Translations under genes and position numbers: made by a program
Notes under the pieces: model-generated
Database searches by the model: none
Seen by the model: the letters and a program-made list of their open reading frames with translations, nothing else
Told to the model about the DNA's origin: nothing
Source: Methylocapsa palsarum
Lineage (GTDB): Bacteria; Pseudomonadota; Alphaproteobacteria; Rhizobiales; Beijerinckiaceae
DNA length: 64,000 nucleotides
Assembly: GCF_900114285.1 (NCBI RefSeq)
Contig: NZ_FOSN01000001.1
Span: 522,011-586,010, forward strand
Direction of reading: 5' to 3'
In this document: positions 45,000-53,887 of the stretch, one piece after another
How positions within the stretch are numbered: position 1 is the stretch's first letter
How the letters are laid out: the number at the start of each line of letters is the position of its first letter

Positions 45000-47774
45000 T
45001 TGGCCGATACTGACGATCAAGGACCGGCGTCCCCCGGCTCCGACGTGCGACCCGTCTCGATTTCCGATGAAATGCGGCGAAGCTATCTCGATTACGCGAT
45101 GAGCGTGATCGTGAGCCGCGCGCTGCCCGACGTGCGCGACGGGTTGAAGCCGGTGCACCGGCGAATCCTGTTCTCGATGAACGAGAACAATTACACGCCG
45201 GACCGCCCTTACGTGAAATCCGCCCGCATCGTCGGCGAGGTCATGGGCAAATATCACCCGCACGGCGATTCCGCGATCTATGACGCGCTCGTGCGCATGG
45301 CGCAGCCGTTCTCGATGCGGCTTCCCCTGATCGACGGGCAGGGAAATTTCGGCTCGGTCGACGGCGATCCGCCCGCCGCCATGCGATATACGGAATCACG
45401 GCTCAACAGGCCGGCGCTGGCGCTGCTGGAAGACATTGATTCCGACACGGTTGAATTTCAGCCGAACTACGACGGCAAGGAGCGCGAGCCGACGGTTCTT
45501 CCGGCGCGCTTCCCGAATCTGCTCGTCAACGGCGCCGGCGGCATCGCGGTCGGGATGGCGACCAATATTCCGCCGCACAATCTCGGCGAAGTGATCGATG
45601 CGGTGATCGCGCTGATTGATCAGCCCGAACTCAGCGTCGAGGATCTCATGGCCTATGTGCCGGGGCCGGACTTCCCGACAGGCGGCGCAATTCTCGGCCG
45701 CGCGGGCGTCCACTCCGCCTATCTGACCGGACGCGGCTCCGTTCTGATGCGCGCGAAGGTCGAGGTGGAGGAACTGCGCAAGGAGCGCGAGGCTCTTATC
45801 GTCACCGAAATCCCCTATCAGGTGAACAAGGCGACGTTGATCGAGAAGATCGCCGAACTTGTGCGGGAAAAACGCATCGAGGGCGTGTCTGACCTGCGCG
45901 ATGAATCCGACCGTCAGGGGATGCGGATCGTCATCGAGCTGAAACGCGACGCCGTCGCCGACGTGGTGTTGAACCAGCTGTGGCGCTTCACCGCGCTGCA
46001 GTCGAGCTTCGCCTGCAACATGATCGCGCTGAACGGAGGACGCCCTGAGGTCCTGAACCTCAAGGACATGCTGTCCGCCTTCATCGATTTCCGCGAGGAC
46101 GTCGTCACCCGCCGCTCGAAGCACCTGTTGGCGAAAGCGCGCGACGCCGCGCATCTTCAGGTGGGCCTTGCGATCGCCGTCGCCAATATCGACGAGGTTA
46201 TCCGGCTCATCCGGACCTCGCAGGACGCGGCGGAAGCCCGCGCGGCCTTGATGGAGCGCCCATGGCCGGCGCGCGACATGGAGCCTTTGATTCTTTTGAT
46301 CGCAGATCCGCGCCATGTCCTGACGGAGGACGGCTCATGCCGCCTGTCCGAGGCGCAGGCGCGCGCGATCCTCGAATTGCGGCTGCAACGTCTGACCGCG
46401 CTGGGACGCGACGAAATCGCCGACGCGTTGAACAAGCTCAGCGCCGAGATCGCGGATTTGCTGGACATCCTGCGTTCGCGCACGCGCCTGTTTTCCATCA
46501 TCAAGGATGAGATCATCGCGGTCAAAAGCGCCTACGCCACGCCCCGGCGCACAATCATCCTCGACAGCGCGGCCGGAGTCGACGACGAGGATCTGATCCA
46601 GCGCGAGGACATGGTCGTGACGGTCTCCCATCTTGGCTACGTCAAGAGGGTTCCGCTGGCGACCTACCGCGCGCAGCGTCGCGGCGGCAAGGGGCGCTCG
46701 GCGATGCAAACCCGCGATGAGGATTTCGTCGCAAGGCTCTTCGTCGCCTCGACCCATGCCCCGGTGCTTTTCTTTTCGTCGCATGGCCAGGTCTACAAGG
46801 AAAAGGTCTGGCGGCTTCCGCTGTCGGCGCCGCAGGCGCGCGGCAAGGCGCTGGTCAATATTCTTCCGCTGGAGCAGGGCGAGCGCATCACGACCATCAT
46901 GCCGCTGCCCGAGGACGAGACGGTCTGGGAGACGCAGGATGTGATGTTCGCGACGACCCGCGGCACCGTCCGGCGCAACAAGCTTTCCGATTTCGCTCAG
47001 GTCAACCGCGCCGGCAAGATCGCCATGCGGCTCGACGAGGGTGAGGAAATCGTCGACGTGCAGATCTGCGCCGAGACCTCCGACGTTCTCCTGACCACGG
47101 CGAACGGCCAATGCATCCGCTTCCCGGTCACCGACGTCCGCGTCTTCAAGGGCCGCGACTCGATGGGCGTTCGCGGCATCGCGCTCGGCGAAGGCGACCG
47201 CGTGATCTCTCTCGCCATTCTGCGCCATATCGAGGCCGACAGCGGCGAGCGCGTCGCCTATCTCAAGATGCGCCGCGCCATCGCCGGCGAATCCTCGGCC
47301 GACGCCAGCGCCGAGCCGGGGGCGGAGCCCGCGGCGGAAGAGGCCGGCGCCGAAGAGGCCTCTGGCGCTTCGAACCTCAGCTCCGACCGATACGCCGAAA
47401 TGTCCGCCAACGAGCAGATCATCCTGACCGTCTCGTCGAACGGTTACGGCAAAAGAACCTCGTCCTATGAATACCGGATCACCGGTCGCGGCGGCAAAGG
47501 CATCGTCGCCATGATCGTCAACGGCCGGAACGGAAAGCTCGTCGCCTCCATGCCGGTCGAGGACGGCGACGGAATCATGCTGGTGACGAACGGGGGGCAG
47601 CTGATCCGCTGCCCGGTGGACGGCATTCGCGTCGCCGGACGCGGCACGCAGGGCGTCATCGTGTTCAACACCGCCGCCGAAGAGCAGGTCGTCGCGGTCG
47701 AACATATCACGGAGGACGAAGGGCCCGTCGAAGATGACGAGTCCCAGGGGGCGCCCGAAGTTGACGCCGGATGA
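45000..47774 (+). CDS. gyrA: DNA gyrase subunit A
   Basis: 924 residues if it starts at the TTG at 45000, which gives the usual N-terminus before [21 protein letters not shown]; no ATG is in frame nearby except codon 25. The catalytic tyrosine is Y130 (AAMRYTE). The quinolone-determining segment [15 protein letters not shown] has S91 and D95, the sensitive residues. The GyrA box is [11 protein letters not shown]. Between blades of the C-terminal beta-pinwheel there is an Ala/Glu-rich insertion (~765-795). Introduces negative supercoils with GyrB. It overlaps the next gene by 4 bp. Confidence 0.96.
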   Translation: MADTDDQGPASPGSDVRPVSISDEMRRSYLDYAMSVIVSRALPDVRDGLKPVHRRILFSMNENNYTPDRPYVKSARIVGEVMGKYHPHGDSAIYDALVRMAQPFSMRLPLIDGQGNFGSVDGDPPAAMRYTESRLNRPALALLEDIDSDTVEFQPNYDGKEREPTVLPARFPNLLVNGAGGIAVGMATNIPPHNLGEVIDAVIALIDQPELSVEDLMAYVPGPDFPTGGAILGRAGVHSAYLTGRGSVLMRAKVEVEELRKEREALIVTEIPYQVNKATLIEKIAELVREKRIEGVSDLRDESDRQGMRIVIELKRDAVADVVLNQLWRFTALQSSFACNMIALNGGRPEVLNLKDMLSAFIDFREDVVTRRSKHLLAKARDAAHLQVGLAIAVANIDEVIRLIRTSQDAAEARAALMERPWPARDMEPLILLIADPRHVLTEDGSCRLSEAQARAILELRLQRLTALGRDEIADALNKLSAEIADLLDILRSRTRLFSIIKDEIIAVKSAYATPRRTIILDSAAGVDDEDLIQREDMVVTVSHLGYVKRVPLATYRAQRRGGKGRSAMQTRDEDFVARLFVASTHAPVLFFSSHGQVYKEKVWRLPLSAPQARGKALVNILPLEQGERITTIMPLPEDETVWETQDVMFATTRGTVRRNKLSDFAQVNRAGKIAMRLDEGEEIVDVQICAETSDVLLTTANGQCIRFPVTDVRVFKGRDSMGVRGIALGEGDRVISLAILRHIEADSGERVAYLKMRRAIAGESSADASAEPGAEPAAEEAGAEEASGASNLSSDRYAEMSANEQIILTVSSNGYGKRTSSYEYRITGRGGKGIVAMIVNGRNGKLVASMPVEDGDGIMLVTNGGQLIRCPVDGIRVAGRGTQGVIVFNTAAEEQVVAVEHITEDEGPVEDDESQGAPEVDAG

Positions 47775-48460
47775 GGCGCGATGACTTGAAGCGGCGCTTC
47801 GGCCAGATCGGCGAGAAGTGGGGCGACCGGCTCCTGACGGCGCTCACGGCGCTGCTGGCGTTTCTTGTCTTCGTGCTCGTTCCGCTGCACGCTTCTGGCG
47901 TCATTGGTTTTCAGGGCTATGGCTTCGCGCTCGTGTTCGTGCTCGCGAGCTGCGTGCTCGGCGCCTCACGAAGCCCTTTCGCGGTACTGGCCATTGTCGC
48001 CGGAACCAGCCTTGTCTTCGTCGCCATCGCGCTTCGCGCTCACGATCGCTCGCCGCTCGACCTCTATTTCGACGCCGCCGGCTTCATTGTCGTGGAGCTC
48101 GCGCTGGCTTTTTTGGTGGCCCGTGCGGTATTCGCGCCCGGACGCGTGACTTTCCATCGCATCAATGGCGCGATTTTGCTTTACATGACCATTGGTCTGA
48201 TCTTCATGGCGCTTTATGGAATTGTCGGATTGGCCTTTCCTGGCGCGTTCGCGGGCCTCGCCATCGAGGATAAACCCGCCCTGCTGGGCAATCTGTCCTA
48301 TTTCAGCTTTACGACCTTGACGACGATCGGCTACGGCGACATCACGCCGGTGCATCCGATCGCGCGCAGCCTTTCCAATCTGGAAGGCGTCATCGGGCAG
48401 CTTTACCCGGCGACCTTGCTCGCGAGGCTTGTCACTCTGGAATTGCAGGATCGGCGTTAG
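47771..48460 (+). CDS. Potassium-channel-like membrane protein
   Basis: 229 residues. Four or more hydrophobic segments precede a pore loop with the K+ selectivity filter TTIGYGD, in [18 protein letters not shown], and a final pore helix ending [18 protein letters not shown]. Its short cytoplasmic ends lack a regulatory domain. The ATGA overlap couples it to gyrA, where coaD is often found in relatives. Its TAG stop is built from TA plus the first base of repeat copy H. Confidence 0.88.
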   Translation: MRRDDLKRRFGQIGEKWGDRLLTALTALLAFLVFVLVPLHASGVIGFQGYGFALVFVLASCVLGASRSPFAVLAIVAGTSLVFVAIALRAHDRSPLDLYFDAAGFIVVELALAFLVARAVFAPGRVTFHRINGAILLYMTIGLIFMALYGIVGLAFPGAFAGLAIEDKPALLGNLSYFSFTTLTTIGYGDITPVHPIARSLSNLEGVIGQLYPATLLARLVTLELQDRR

Positions 48461-48571
48461 AGCGCTTTCCGATCGCATGCAGTCATGAGATCGATCAGAA
48501 ATCGATCCAGAATCAAGGGTTTGAGCATATTCTTGTCGATTGGATTGATTCAATCCAACCGGAATATGCTC
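48460..48571 (-). repeat. Dispersed double-hairpin repeat, copy H (112 bp, complete)
   Basis: Reverse orientation, GAGCGCTTTCC … GGAATATGCTC. TA precedes it (48458-48459) but the right flank is AG, which belongs to a second repeat that abuts it. The first base completes the stop codon of the channel gene. Confidence 0.92.
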
Positions 48572-48572
48572 A

Positions 48573-48621
48573 GAACATGATGCCGAAAAGTGGAAACCGG
48601 TTTTCGGGCGGCATCATGCTC
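48573..48621. repeat. Rhizobiales-type palindromic repeat
   Basis: A 49-bp imperfect palindrome: GAACATGATGCCGAAAAGT … CGGCATCATGCTC around GGAAACCGGTTTTC. It resembles a short palindrome family that is widespread in Hyphomicrobiales genomes (CATGAT…AAAAGTGG…ACCGGTTTT…ATCATG). It directly abuts repeat copy H. Confidence 0.8.
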
Positions 48622-48648
48622 CAGCTCTTTGATGAGAGACGGATTCAG

Positions 48649-48686
48649 ACTTCAGACGGAATCGCGGCCGCGATTTCGTCTGAAGT
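48649..48686. repeat. Near-perfect 38-bp palindrome
   Basis: ACTTCAGACGGAATCGCGG is followed by its reverse complement with one mismatch in 19 positions. As RNA it would form a long hairpin in either direction. It lies between the convergent channel and hspQ genes, 37 bp from the hspQ stop, and could act as a two-way terminator, although no T tract follows. Confidence 0.75.
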
Positions 48687-48722
48687 CATCCGGCTCTGGA
48701 ACGCGTGTCCTCTTGGCCGGGG

Positions 48723-49052
48723 TCAGTTCAGCCGGGGCGCCCTGATCTGATAAACGCCGTCATGGGCGCGCTCGAACATTTCGTCGACCTGTGGATGACG
48801 GACCGGATCGCCGGACGTATCAGGCATCAGGTTTTGTTCTGAAACGTAGGCGACGTATTCGGTTTCGGTGTTTTCCGCAAACAGGTGATAAAACGGCTGG
48901 TCCTTATGCGGCCGCACATCCTCGGGGATCGAGCGCCACCATTCATCGGTATTCGCAAAGACAGGATCGACGTCGTAAATGATGCCTCGGAACGGATATT
49001 TCCGATGCCTGACGACCTGACCAATGCCAAATTTTGCGATAAGGGGCTTCAT
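48723..49052 (-). CDS. hspQ: Heat-shock protein HspQ
   Basis: 109 residues from the ATG at 49052 (MKPLIAKFGIGQVVRHRKYPFRG, the usual start). The YccV/HspQ domain shows RGIIYDVDPVF, TDEWWRSIPEDVRPHKDQPFYHLFAE and YVAYVSEQNL. HspQ binds hemimethylated DNA in vitro and tunes Lon protease in enterobacteria. An in-frame extension upstream lacks family sequence. Confidence 0.94.
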   Translation of the reverse strand: MKPLIAKFGIGQVVRHRKYPFRGIIYDVDPVFANTDEWWRSIPEDVRPHKDQPFYHLFAENTETEYVAYVSEQNLMPDTSGDPVRHPQVDEMFERAHDGVYQIRAPRLN

Positions 49053-49297
49053 CTGATTTTGTCCCGCTGCGGCGAGGAATCGCCGGGTCCGGCTGTCGCC
49101 TGGCGGCGGCGTTCGCACGGGGGCGAGCGTCTCTCCGGGCGCTGGTTAGGCTTCGCCGTTTGTTATGTCAACATGCCTGACCTGTCTTGCGGCCGGATGA
49201 AGTGCGATTGCGCACATCGGCGCACATCGCGTATCAGCGGAGCGCGGACCGCTTTGTGAGGCGCCGGGGCGTTGGCCCGCGGGACGGGAGAAAACTG

Positions 49298-50929
49298 ATG
49301 ATGACCTCCTATGATCCCCTTGAGCTTCTGACGACCGCCGAGATGTCCGCGGCCGACCGGCTGACCATCGCTTCCGGCGCGCCGGGATCCTATCTCATGG
49401 CGCAGGCGGGAGCCGCCGTCGCCCTCGAGGCGGAGCATATGCTGGGCCGGGCTCTCGGCCGACGCACCGGCCGCATCGCGATTTTTTGCGGGCCTGGAAA
49501 CAATGGCGGCGACGGGTTCGCCGCCGCCGAGCGTCTGCTTGCGCGAGGGTGTCAGGTCGAAGTCGGACTTTTGGGTCCGCTCGAAAAGCTGACCGGCGAC
49601 GCGGCGCTCGCCGCGAAAGCCTGGCGGGGACCCGTCTCGCCGATCGAGGCGTTGAGTCTCGACGGCGTTGAGCTTGCGATCGACGCCCTCTTCGGCGCGG
49701 GCCTCGCCCGCGGCCTCGACGGTCTTGCAAGAGAGACCGTGTTGCGTCTCAACGATTGGTCGGCCGCCACCGGGAGGCCGGTCCTGGCGGTCGACGTGCC
49801 GTCCGGCCTTGACGGGTCGAGCGGGCAGGTCCAGGGGGTCGCGGTCAAAGCCAAAACCACGGTCACCTTCTTTCGCCGCAAACCGGGGCATCTGCTGCTG
49901 CCGGGCCGCGTTCTCTGCGGCGAGACCATTCTCGCCCAGATCGGCATTTCCGACGAGGTCCTTGCGTTGATCGCGCCGAGGGCCATGGCGAACAAGCCGG
50001 GCCTCTGGAGCCGCGTTTTCCCGGTGCCAAGAGTCGACGGCCACAAATATACCCGCGGCCATGCGTTGATTCTCTCCGGCGGCCTCGCGCGCACGGGAGC
50101 CGCACGTCTCGCCGCAAGGGGCGCGCTGCGGGCTGGAGCTGGTCTCGTGACCGTGGCGACGCCGGCGGAGGCCCTCGCCGTTCACGCCGGCGCGCTGACC
50201 GCGATCATGACGCTTGTTTGCGACGACCCGAACGATCTTTCCAAAATTCTGGAGGATCGCCGCAAGAACGCTGTCGTCGCGGGGCCGGGGCTCGGCGGGG
50301 CGGCCCACGCCAAAGCGCTCGTTCGCGCCCTGTTGCAGTCTGGCGGCGCGATGTCTCCGCCGCGCGGAATCGTTCTCGACGCCGACGTGCTGACGAGTTT
50401 TTCCGGCGATGCTTTTGGTCTCGCCCAGGAGATCCGCGCTTCCGGCGCAAATGTGGTCCTGACGCCGCACGAGGGCGAATTCGCCCGGCTTTTCGGCGAC
50501 ATCGACCCCCATCGCGAGGGAAGTTGGGGCGATCTTCAGCCGCAGGTCGACGCGCCGGACGCCCTTCTTCTTGCGCTGTCGTCAGCCTCGAAGCTCGAAC
50601 GTGTGCGGGCGGCCTCCGCGCTGACCGGCGCCGTCGTTTTGTTGAAAGGCCCGGACACGGTGGTCGCCGCTCCGGATGGCCGGGCGAGCATCGCCGACGA
50701 CCTGCCGCCCTGGCTCGCGACGGCGGGATCGGGCGACGTGTTGGCCGGGATGATCGGCGGCCTGCTGGCGCAGGGGACGCCGGCGTTCGAAGCCGCTTCC
50801 GCCGGCGTCTGGCTTCACGGCGCCGCCGCGCGCCATTTCGGCCCCGGGCTGATCGCTGAGGACATTCCTGAAAGCCTGCCTGCGGTCTTCAGGACTCTTT
50901 ACGAAAGCTTCTTCGCGCAACAGGTTTGA
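49298..50929 (+). CDS. nnr: Bifunctional NAD(P)H-hydrate epimerase/dehydratase
   Basis: 543 residues from the first of two ATGs (49298, GGGAG upstream). The N-terminal YjeF_N domain (epimerase; GPGNNGGDGFAAA) is fused to a C-terminal ribokinase-like dehydratase (VVAGPGLGG, LTPHEGEFARLFG, LATAGSGDVLAGMIGG). Together they repair hydrated NADH and NADPH. Monocistronic between hspQ and convergent rsmA. Confidence 0.96.
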   Translation: MMTSYDPLELLTTAEMSAADRLTIASGAPGSYLMAQAGAAVALEAEHMLGRALGRRTGRIAIFCGPGNNGGDGFAAAERLLARGCQVEVGLLGPLEKLTGDAALAAKAWRGPVSPIEALSLDGVELAIDALFGAGLARGLDGLARETVLRLNDWSAATGRPVLAVDVPSGLDGSSGQVQGVAVKAKTTVTFFRRKPGHLLLPGRVLCGETILAQIGISDEVLALIAPRAMANKPGLWSRVFPVPRVDGHKYTRGHALILSGGLARTGAARLAARGALRAGAGLVTVATPAEALAVHAGALTAIMTLVCDDPNDLSKILEDRRKNAVVAGPGLGGAAHAKALVRALLQSGGAMSPPRGIVLDADVLTSFSGDAFGLAQEIRASGANVVLTPHEGEFARLFGDIDPHREGSWGDLQPQVDAPDALLLALSSASKLERVRAASALTGAVVLLKGPDTVVAAPDGRASIADDLPPWLATAGSGDVLAGMIGGLLAQGTPAFEAASAGVWLHGAAARHFGPGLIAEDIPESLPAVFRTLYESFFAQQV

Positions 50930-50937
50930 GTTCTGAT

Positions 50938-51810
50938 CTAGAATCGGATTTCCGCGAGCGCACGGGCGAGCGCGGCGAATCCCGCGATGTCGATTTCCTC
51001 GGCCCTTGACGTAGGGTCGAGTCCGGCGCGCGCCAGAAGATCCGCGGCGTCTCCCGCGGCCAGCGATTTCATCGATTGCCGGAGCATCTTGCGACGTTGG
51101 CCGAAGGCGGCCTGCGTCGCCTCCGAAAGCAGTTTCCCGTCGCAGGGCAAGGGCGCCGCGCGCGGAACAAGCTCGACAAGACTCGACGTCACCTTGGGCG
51201 GCGGGGTGAAGGCGGCCGGCGAAATGTCGAACAGAATACGCGTCTCGCACCGCCAGTTGCAAAGCACCGCGAGGCGTCCGTAGGCGGCGCGCTGCAAGGG
51301 CGTCGCGACGATGCGCTCGGCGACTTCGCGCTGAAACATCAGGACGAGACGATCAAACCAGGGCGGCCAGGGGTCCGTCTCGATCCAGCGCGTCAACAAC
51401 GCCGTGGCGACATTGTAGGGCAGGTTGGCGCAAATGCGCGCGGGGCGCGCGGCGCCGGCGAGGGCGCGAAGATCGATGTCGAGCGCATCGCCTTCCACAA
51501 CCTGAAGCCTGCCGTCGGCGCGTTCGGCGATTTCGGCGAGCGCGGAAAGGCAGCGCTCGTCGCGCTCGATCGCGATGATCTTCCGCGCGCCTTCGGCGAG
51601 CAGCGCCCGGGTGAGTCCGCCCGGGCCCGGGCCGATCTCGACGATCAGCTCCGCCGTCGCCGGCGACGCGGCGCGCGCGATGCGGCGGGTGAGGTTGAGA
51701 TCGAAGAGGAAGTTCTGGCCAAGCGATTTCTTCGCCGCAAGCCCGTGGCGGGCGACGACCTCGCGCAGGGGCGGCAGACTCTCCAGCGAAAAATCCACGA
51801 CGCCGTTCAT
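50938..51810 (-). CDS. rsmA: 16S rRNA dimethyladenosine transferase
   Basis: 290 residues. Dimethylates two adenines in helix 45 of 16S rRNA. Markers: [26 protein letters not shown] (SAM site) and NLPYNVAT (catalytic NLPY), then [12 protein letters not shown]. The last gene of the lptG-lptD-surA-pdxA-rsmA run, 22 bp after pdxA. Confidence 0.96.
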   Translation of the reverse strand: MNGVVDFSLESLPPLREVVARHGLAAKKSLGQNFLFDLNLTRRIARAASPATAELIVEIGPGPGGLTRALLAEGARKIIAIERDERCLSALAEIAERADGRLQVVEGDALDIDLRALAGAARPARICANLPYNVATALLTRWIETDPWPPWFDRLVLMFQREVAERIVATPLQRAAYGRLAVLCNWRCETRILFDISPAAFTPPPKVTSSLVELVPRAAPLPCDGKLLSEATQAAFGQRRKMLRQSMKSLAAGDAADLLARAGLDPTSRAEEIDIAGFAALARALAEIRF

Positions 51811-51832
51811 GCTGGTCTACAGCCTTTCTTCC

Positions 51833-52861
51833 TCACGCCGCCGCCAGCCGCCCCGCCAGCCGCAGCGCGGCGATGAGGCTCGCCGGGTTGGCGACGCCCT
51901 TTCCCGCGATGTCGAAGGCGGTGCCATGATCGGGCGAGGCGCGCACGAACGGCAGCCCGAGGGTCACATTGACCGCGCTGTCGAAGGCGATGGTCTTGAT
52001 CGGAATCAGCGCCTGATCGTGATACATCGCGATGACCACATCATAAGTCTTCCGCGCGGCGGCGTGGAAAAGCGTATCCGCCGGATGCGGGCCGCTGACC
52101 GCGATCCCTTGCGCGGCGAGGTCGGCCAGCGCGGGCGCGATGATCTCGATGTCCTCGCGGCCCATCGCGCCGCCTTCGCCCGCATGCGGGTTGAGGCCGG
52201 TGAAGGCGAGACGGGCGCGCGCGACGCCGAAACGCCGCGTGAGGTCGCGCGCGACGATGAGGCCGGTCTCGACCAGGAGTTCACGGGTCAAAGTCTCCGG
52301 AACGCGCGCGAGCGGGATGTGGATGGTCGCCGGGACGACGGAGAGTTCGGGCGACCACAGCAGCATCACCGCGCGCGCGCGCGCGCCGGTCCAACGCTCC
52401 GCCAGTTCGGCCAGAAACTCGGTGTGGCCGGGATGGGGAAAGCCCGCGCGGTAGAGCACGTCTTTCGCGATCGGATTGGTGACGACGGCTCCGGCCTGCC
52501 CGGAGCGCGCCAGATCCACGCAGGTTTCGATCGAGGCGATCGTTCCGGGCGCGTCGCGCGCATCGGGAACGCCGGGAGCCCCGGCGACGTCATGCCCCAG
52601 CGTCAGGACCGGCAGGGCGCGTCGGAAAACAGCGGCGGCTGTATCAGGGCCGGCGATTTCCTCGATGGGAACGTCGAGCGCGAGCCTTTTCGCCAGCGCC
52701 CTCAGATGGCCGGGTCCGGCGGCGATCAGGAACGGCGGCGCCTCCGGATCGCCGCGCATGCGCAGCCACGCCTTCAGCGCAAGTTCGGGGCCGATCCCTG
52801 AAGGATCGCCACGGGTCAGCGCGAGAAGGGGCGGGCCGTCGCCTCCCGATGTGTCGCTCAA
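51833..52861 (-). CDS. pdxA: 4-hydroxythreonine-4-phosphate dehydrogenase
   Basis: 342 residues. Oxidises 4-hydroxythreonine phosphate in vitamin B6 synthesis. The metal- and substrate-binding segments are TRGDPSGIGPEL, GHTEFLAELAERW, GLNPHAGEGGAMGREDIEII and MYHDQALIPIK, with GLPFVRASPDHGTAFDIAGKG. Its start overlaps the surA stop. Confidence 0.96.
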   Translation of the reverse strand: MSDTSGGDGPPLLALTRGDPSGIGPELALKAWLRMRGDPEAPPFLIAAGPGHLRALAKRLALDVPIEEIAGPDTAAAVFRRALPVLTLGHDVAGAPGVPDARDAPGTIASIETCVDLARSGQAGAVVTNPIAKDVLYRAGFPHPGHTEFLAELAERWTGARARAVMLLWSPELSVVPATIHIPLARVPETLTRELLVETGLIVARDLTRRFGVARARLAFTGLNPHAGEGGAMGREDIEIIAPALADLAAQGIAVSGPHPADTLFHAAARKTYDVVIAMYHDQALIPIKTIAFDSAVNVTLGLPFVRASPDHGTAFDIAGKGVANPASLIAALRLAGRLAAA

Positions 52862-53802
52862 TGCTGGACGATCACGGCCCTGTCCCGCAATTCCTTGAGG
52901 CGGCGGGCCGAGTCCTCGGCGATTTTTCCGGCGAGCAGCTTTTGCGAGATCGCATTGCGAACGGCCGTGTCGTCCTTCGCCGCGCCTTTGCTGCAGACCG
53001 CGACGAGCTCCAGCCCGGAACTTGAGCGCGAGGGCGGCGTCAGATGGCCGGTCGGGGTCTTTTCGAGCAATTGGCGCAGCCCCTCGCCGAGTTCCGCCGA
53101 GGTTCTCGTGAGCGGATCGCGCACGGTCACGTCGGGGAGCGAACGGGCGATGGGCAATCCGGTTTCGCAGTCGGAGAACCGCGCGCGCAATTGCTCGGCC
53201 TCGCGCCCGCGCTCGTTGACCGTGGCGACGGAGGCGCCATTGGGCAAGGTGAAGATGATCTGCTGCACCGTGAACTGCGTGCCCGCGGCGGCCTTGCCGC
53301 CTTGCTTGGCGAGTTCCTCGCGCACCTGGGATTCGCTCGCCTCGACGCCCTTGTTGAGCGCCTGAACGAGCATGCTGAACGCCATATCGGCCCGGAAGTG
53401 GGCCTTGAAATGGTCCGGCGTCACCCCGGCGCCCTGGATCGCGGCCATCAGGGCTTCCGGCTGCATTTTCAGATCCTGCGCGACCTTTACGATTTCCTGC
53501 GACAGATCGGAATCTTTCGGGTTGACGCCATATTTTCCCGCCTCGTGAATTTCCAGACGGTCCTTGAAAAGGCTTTCGATCGCCGCTTCCCGCGTCGCCG
53601 GTTTGCGAAGGACGCGCAGCAGCTTCATTCGCTCGTCGATGTCGATGTTCGTCACCGGATCGCCGTTGATGCTTGAGACGATCGCCTGCGCCGCCGCGGG
53701 CGCCGCCGAGAACGAAAAGGCGGCGGAGACCGCGAAAAGCGCGAAGCAGACTTGGATGGGCGCCCGGGCGGAAGCCCTTCGCGCCTTCAGCAGTGCGGGC
53801 AT
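52858..53802 (-). CDS. surA: SurA-like periplasmic chaperone/peptidyl-prolyl isomerase
   Basis: 314 residues from the ATG at 53802, which places the signal peptide (QVCFALFAVSAAFSFSAAPAAAQ) at the true N-terminus; an ATG at 53886, next to the lptD stop, would add 28 residues. The SurA N-terminal domain (AIVSSINGDPVTNIDIDERMKLLRVL) is followed by a shortened parvulin-like domain (QFTVQQIIFTLP … LVAVCSKG). It escorts outer-membrane proteins, including the LptD coded upstream. Confidence 0.9.
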   Translation of the reverse strand: MPALLKARRASARAPIQVCFALFAVSAAFSFSAAPAAAQAIVSSINGDPVTNIDIDERMKLLRVLRKPATREAAIESLFKDRLEIHEAGKYGVNPKDSDLSQEIVKVAQDLKMQPEALMAAIQGAGVTPDHFKAHFRADMAFSMLVQALNKGVEASESQVREELAKQGGKAAAGTQFTVQQIIFTLPNGASVATVNERGREAEQLRARFSDCETGLPIARSLPDVTVRDPLTRTSAELGEGLRQLLEKTPTGHLTPPSRSSSGLELVAVCSKGAAKDDTAVRNAISQKLLAGKIAEDSARRLKELRDRAVIVQH

Positions 53803-53887
53803 TGTTTCTCTATCCAGGGTTGAGGGCGAGAGCATCATTGCAGGTGTCGAGCCTTTCTCATCCGGGTCATTGCGGCGCGGACTCATT

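Noticed and set aside
46335..47705. 456-codon minus-strand frame opposite gyrA
   Set aside because: An antisense shadow of gyrA, with no ribosome-binding site or family resemblance.
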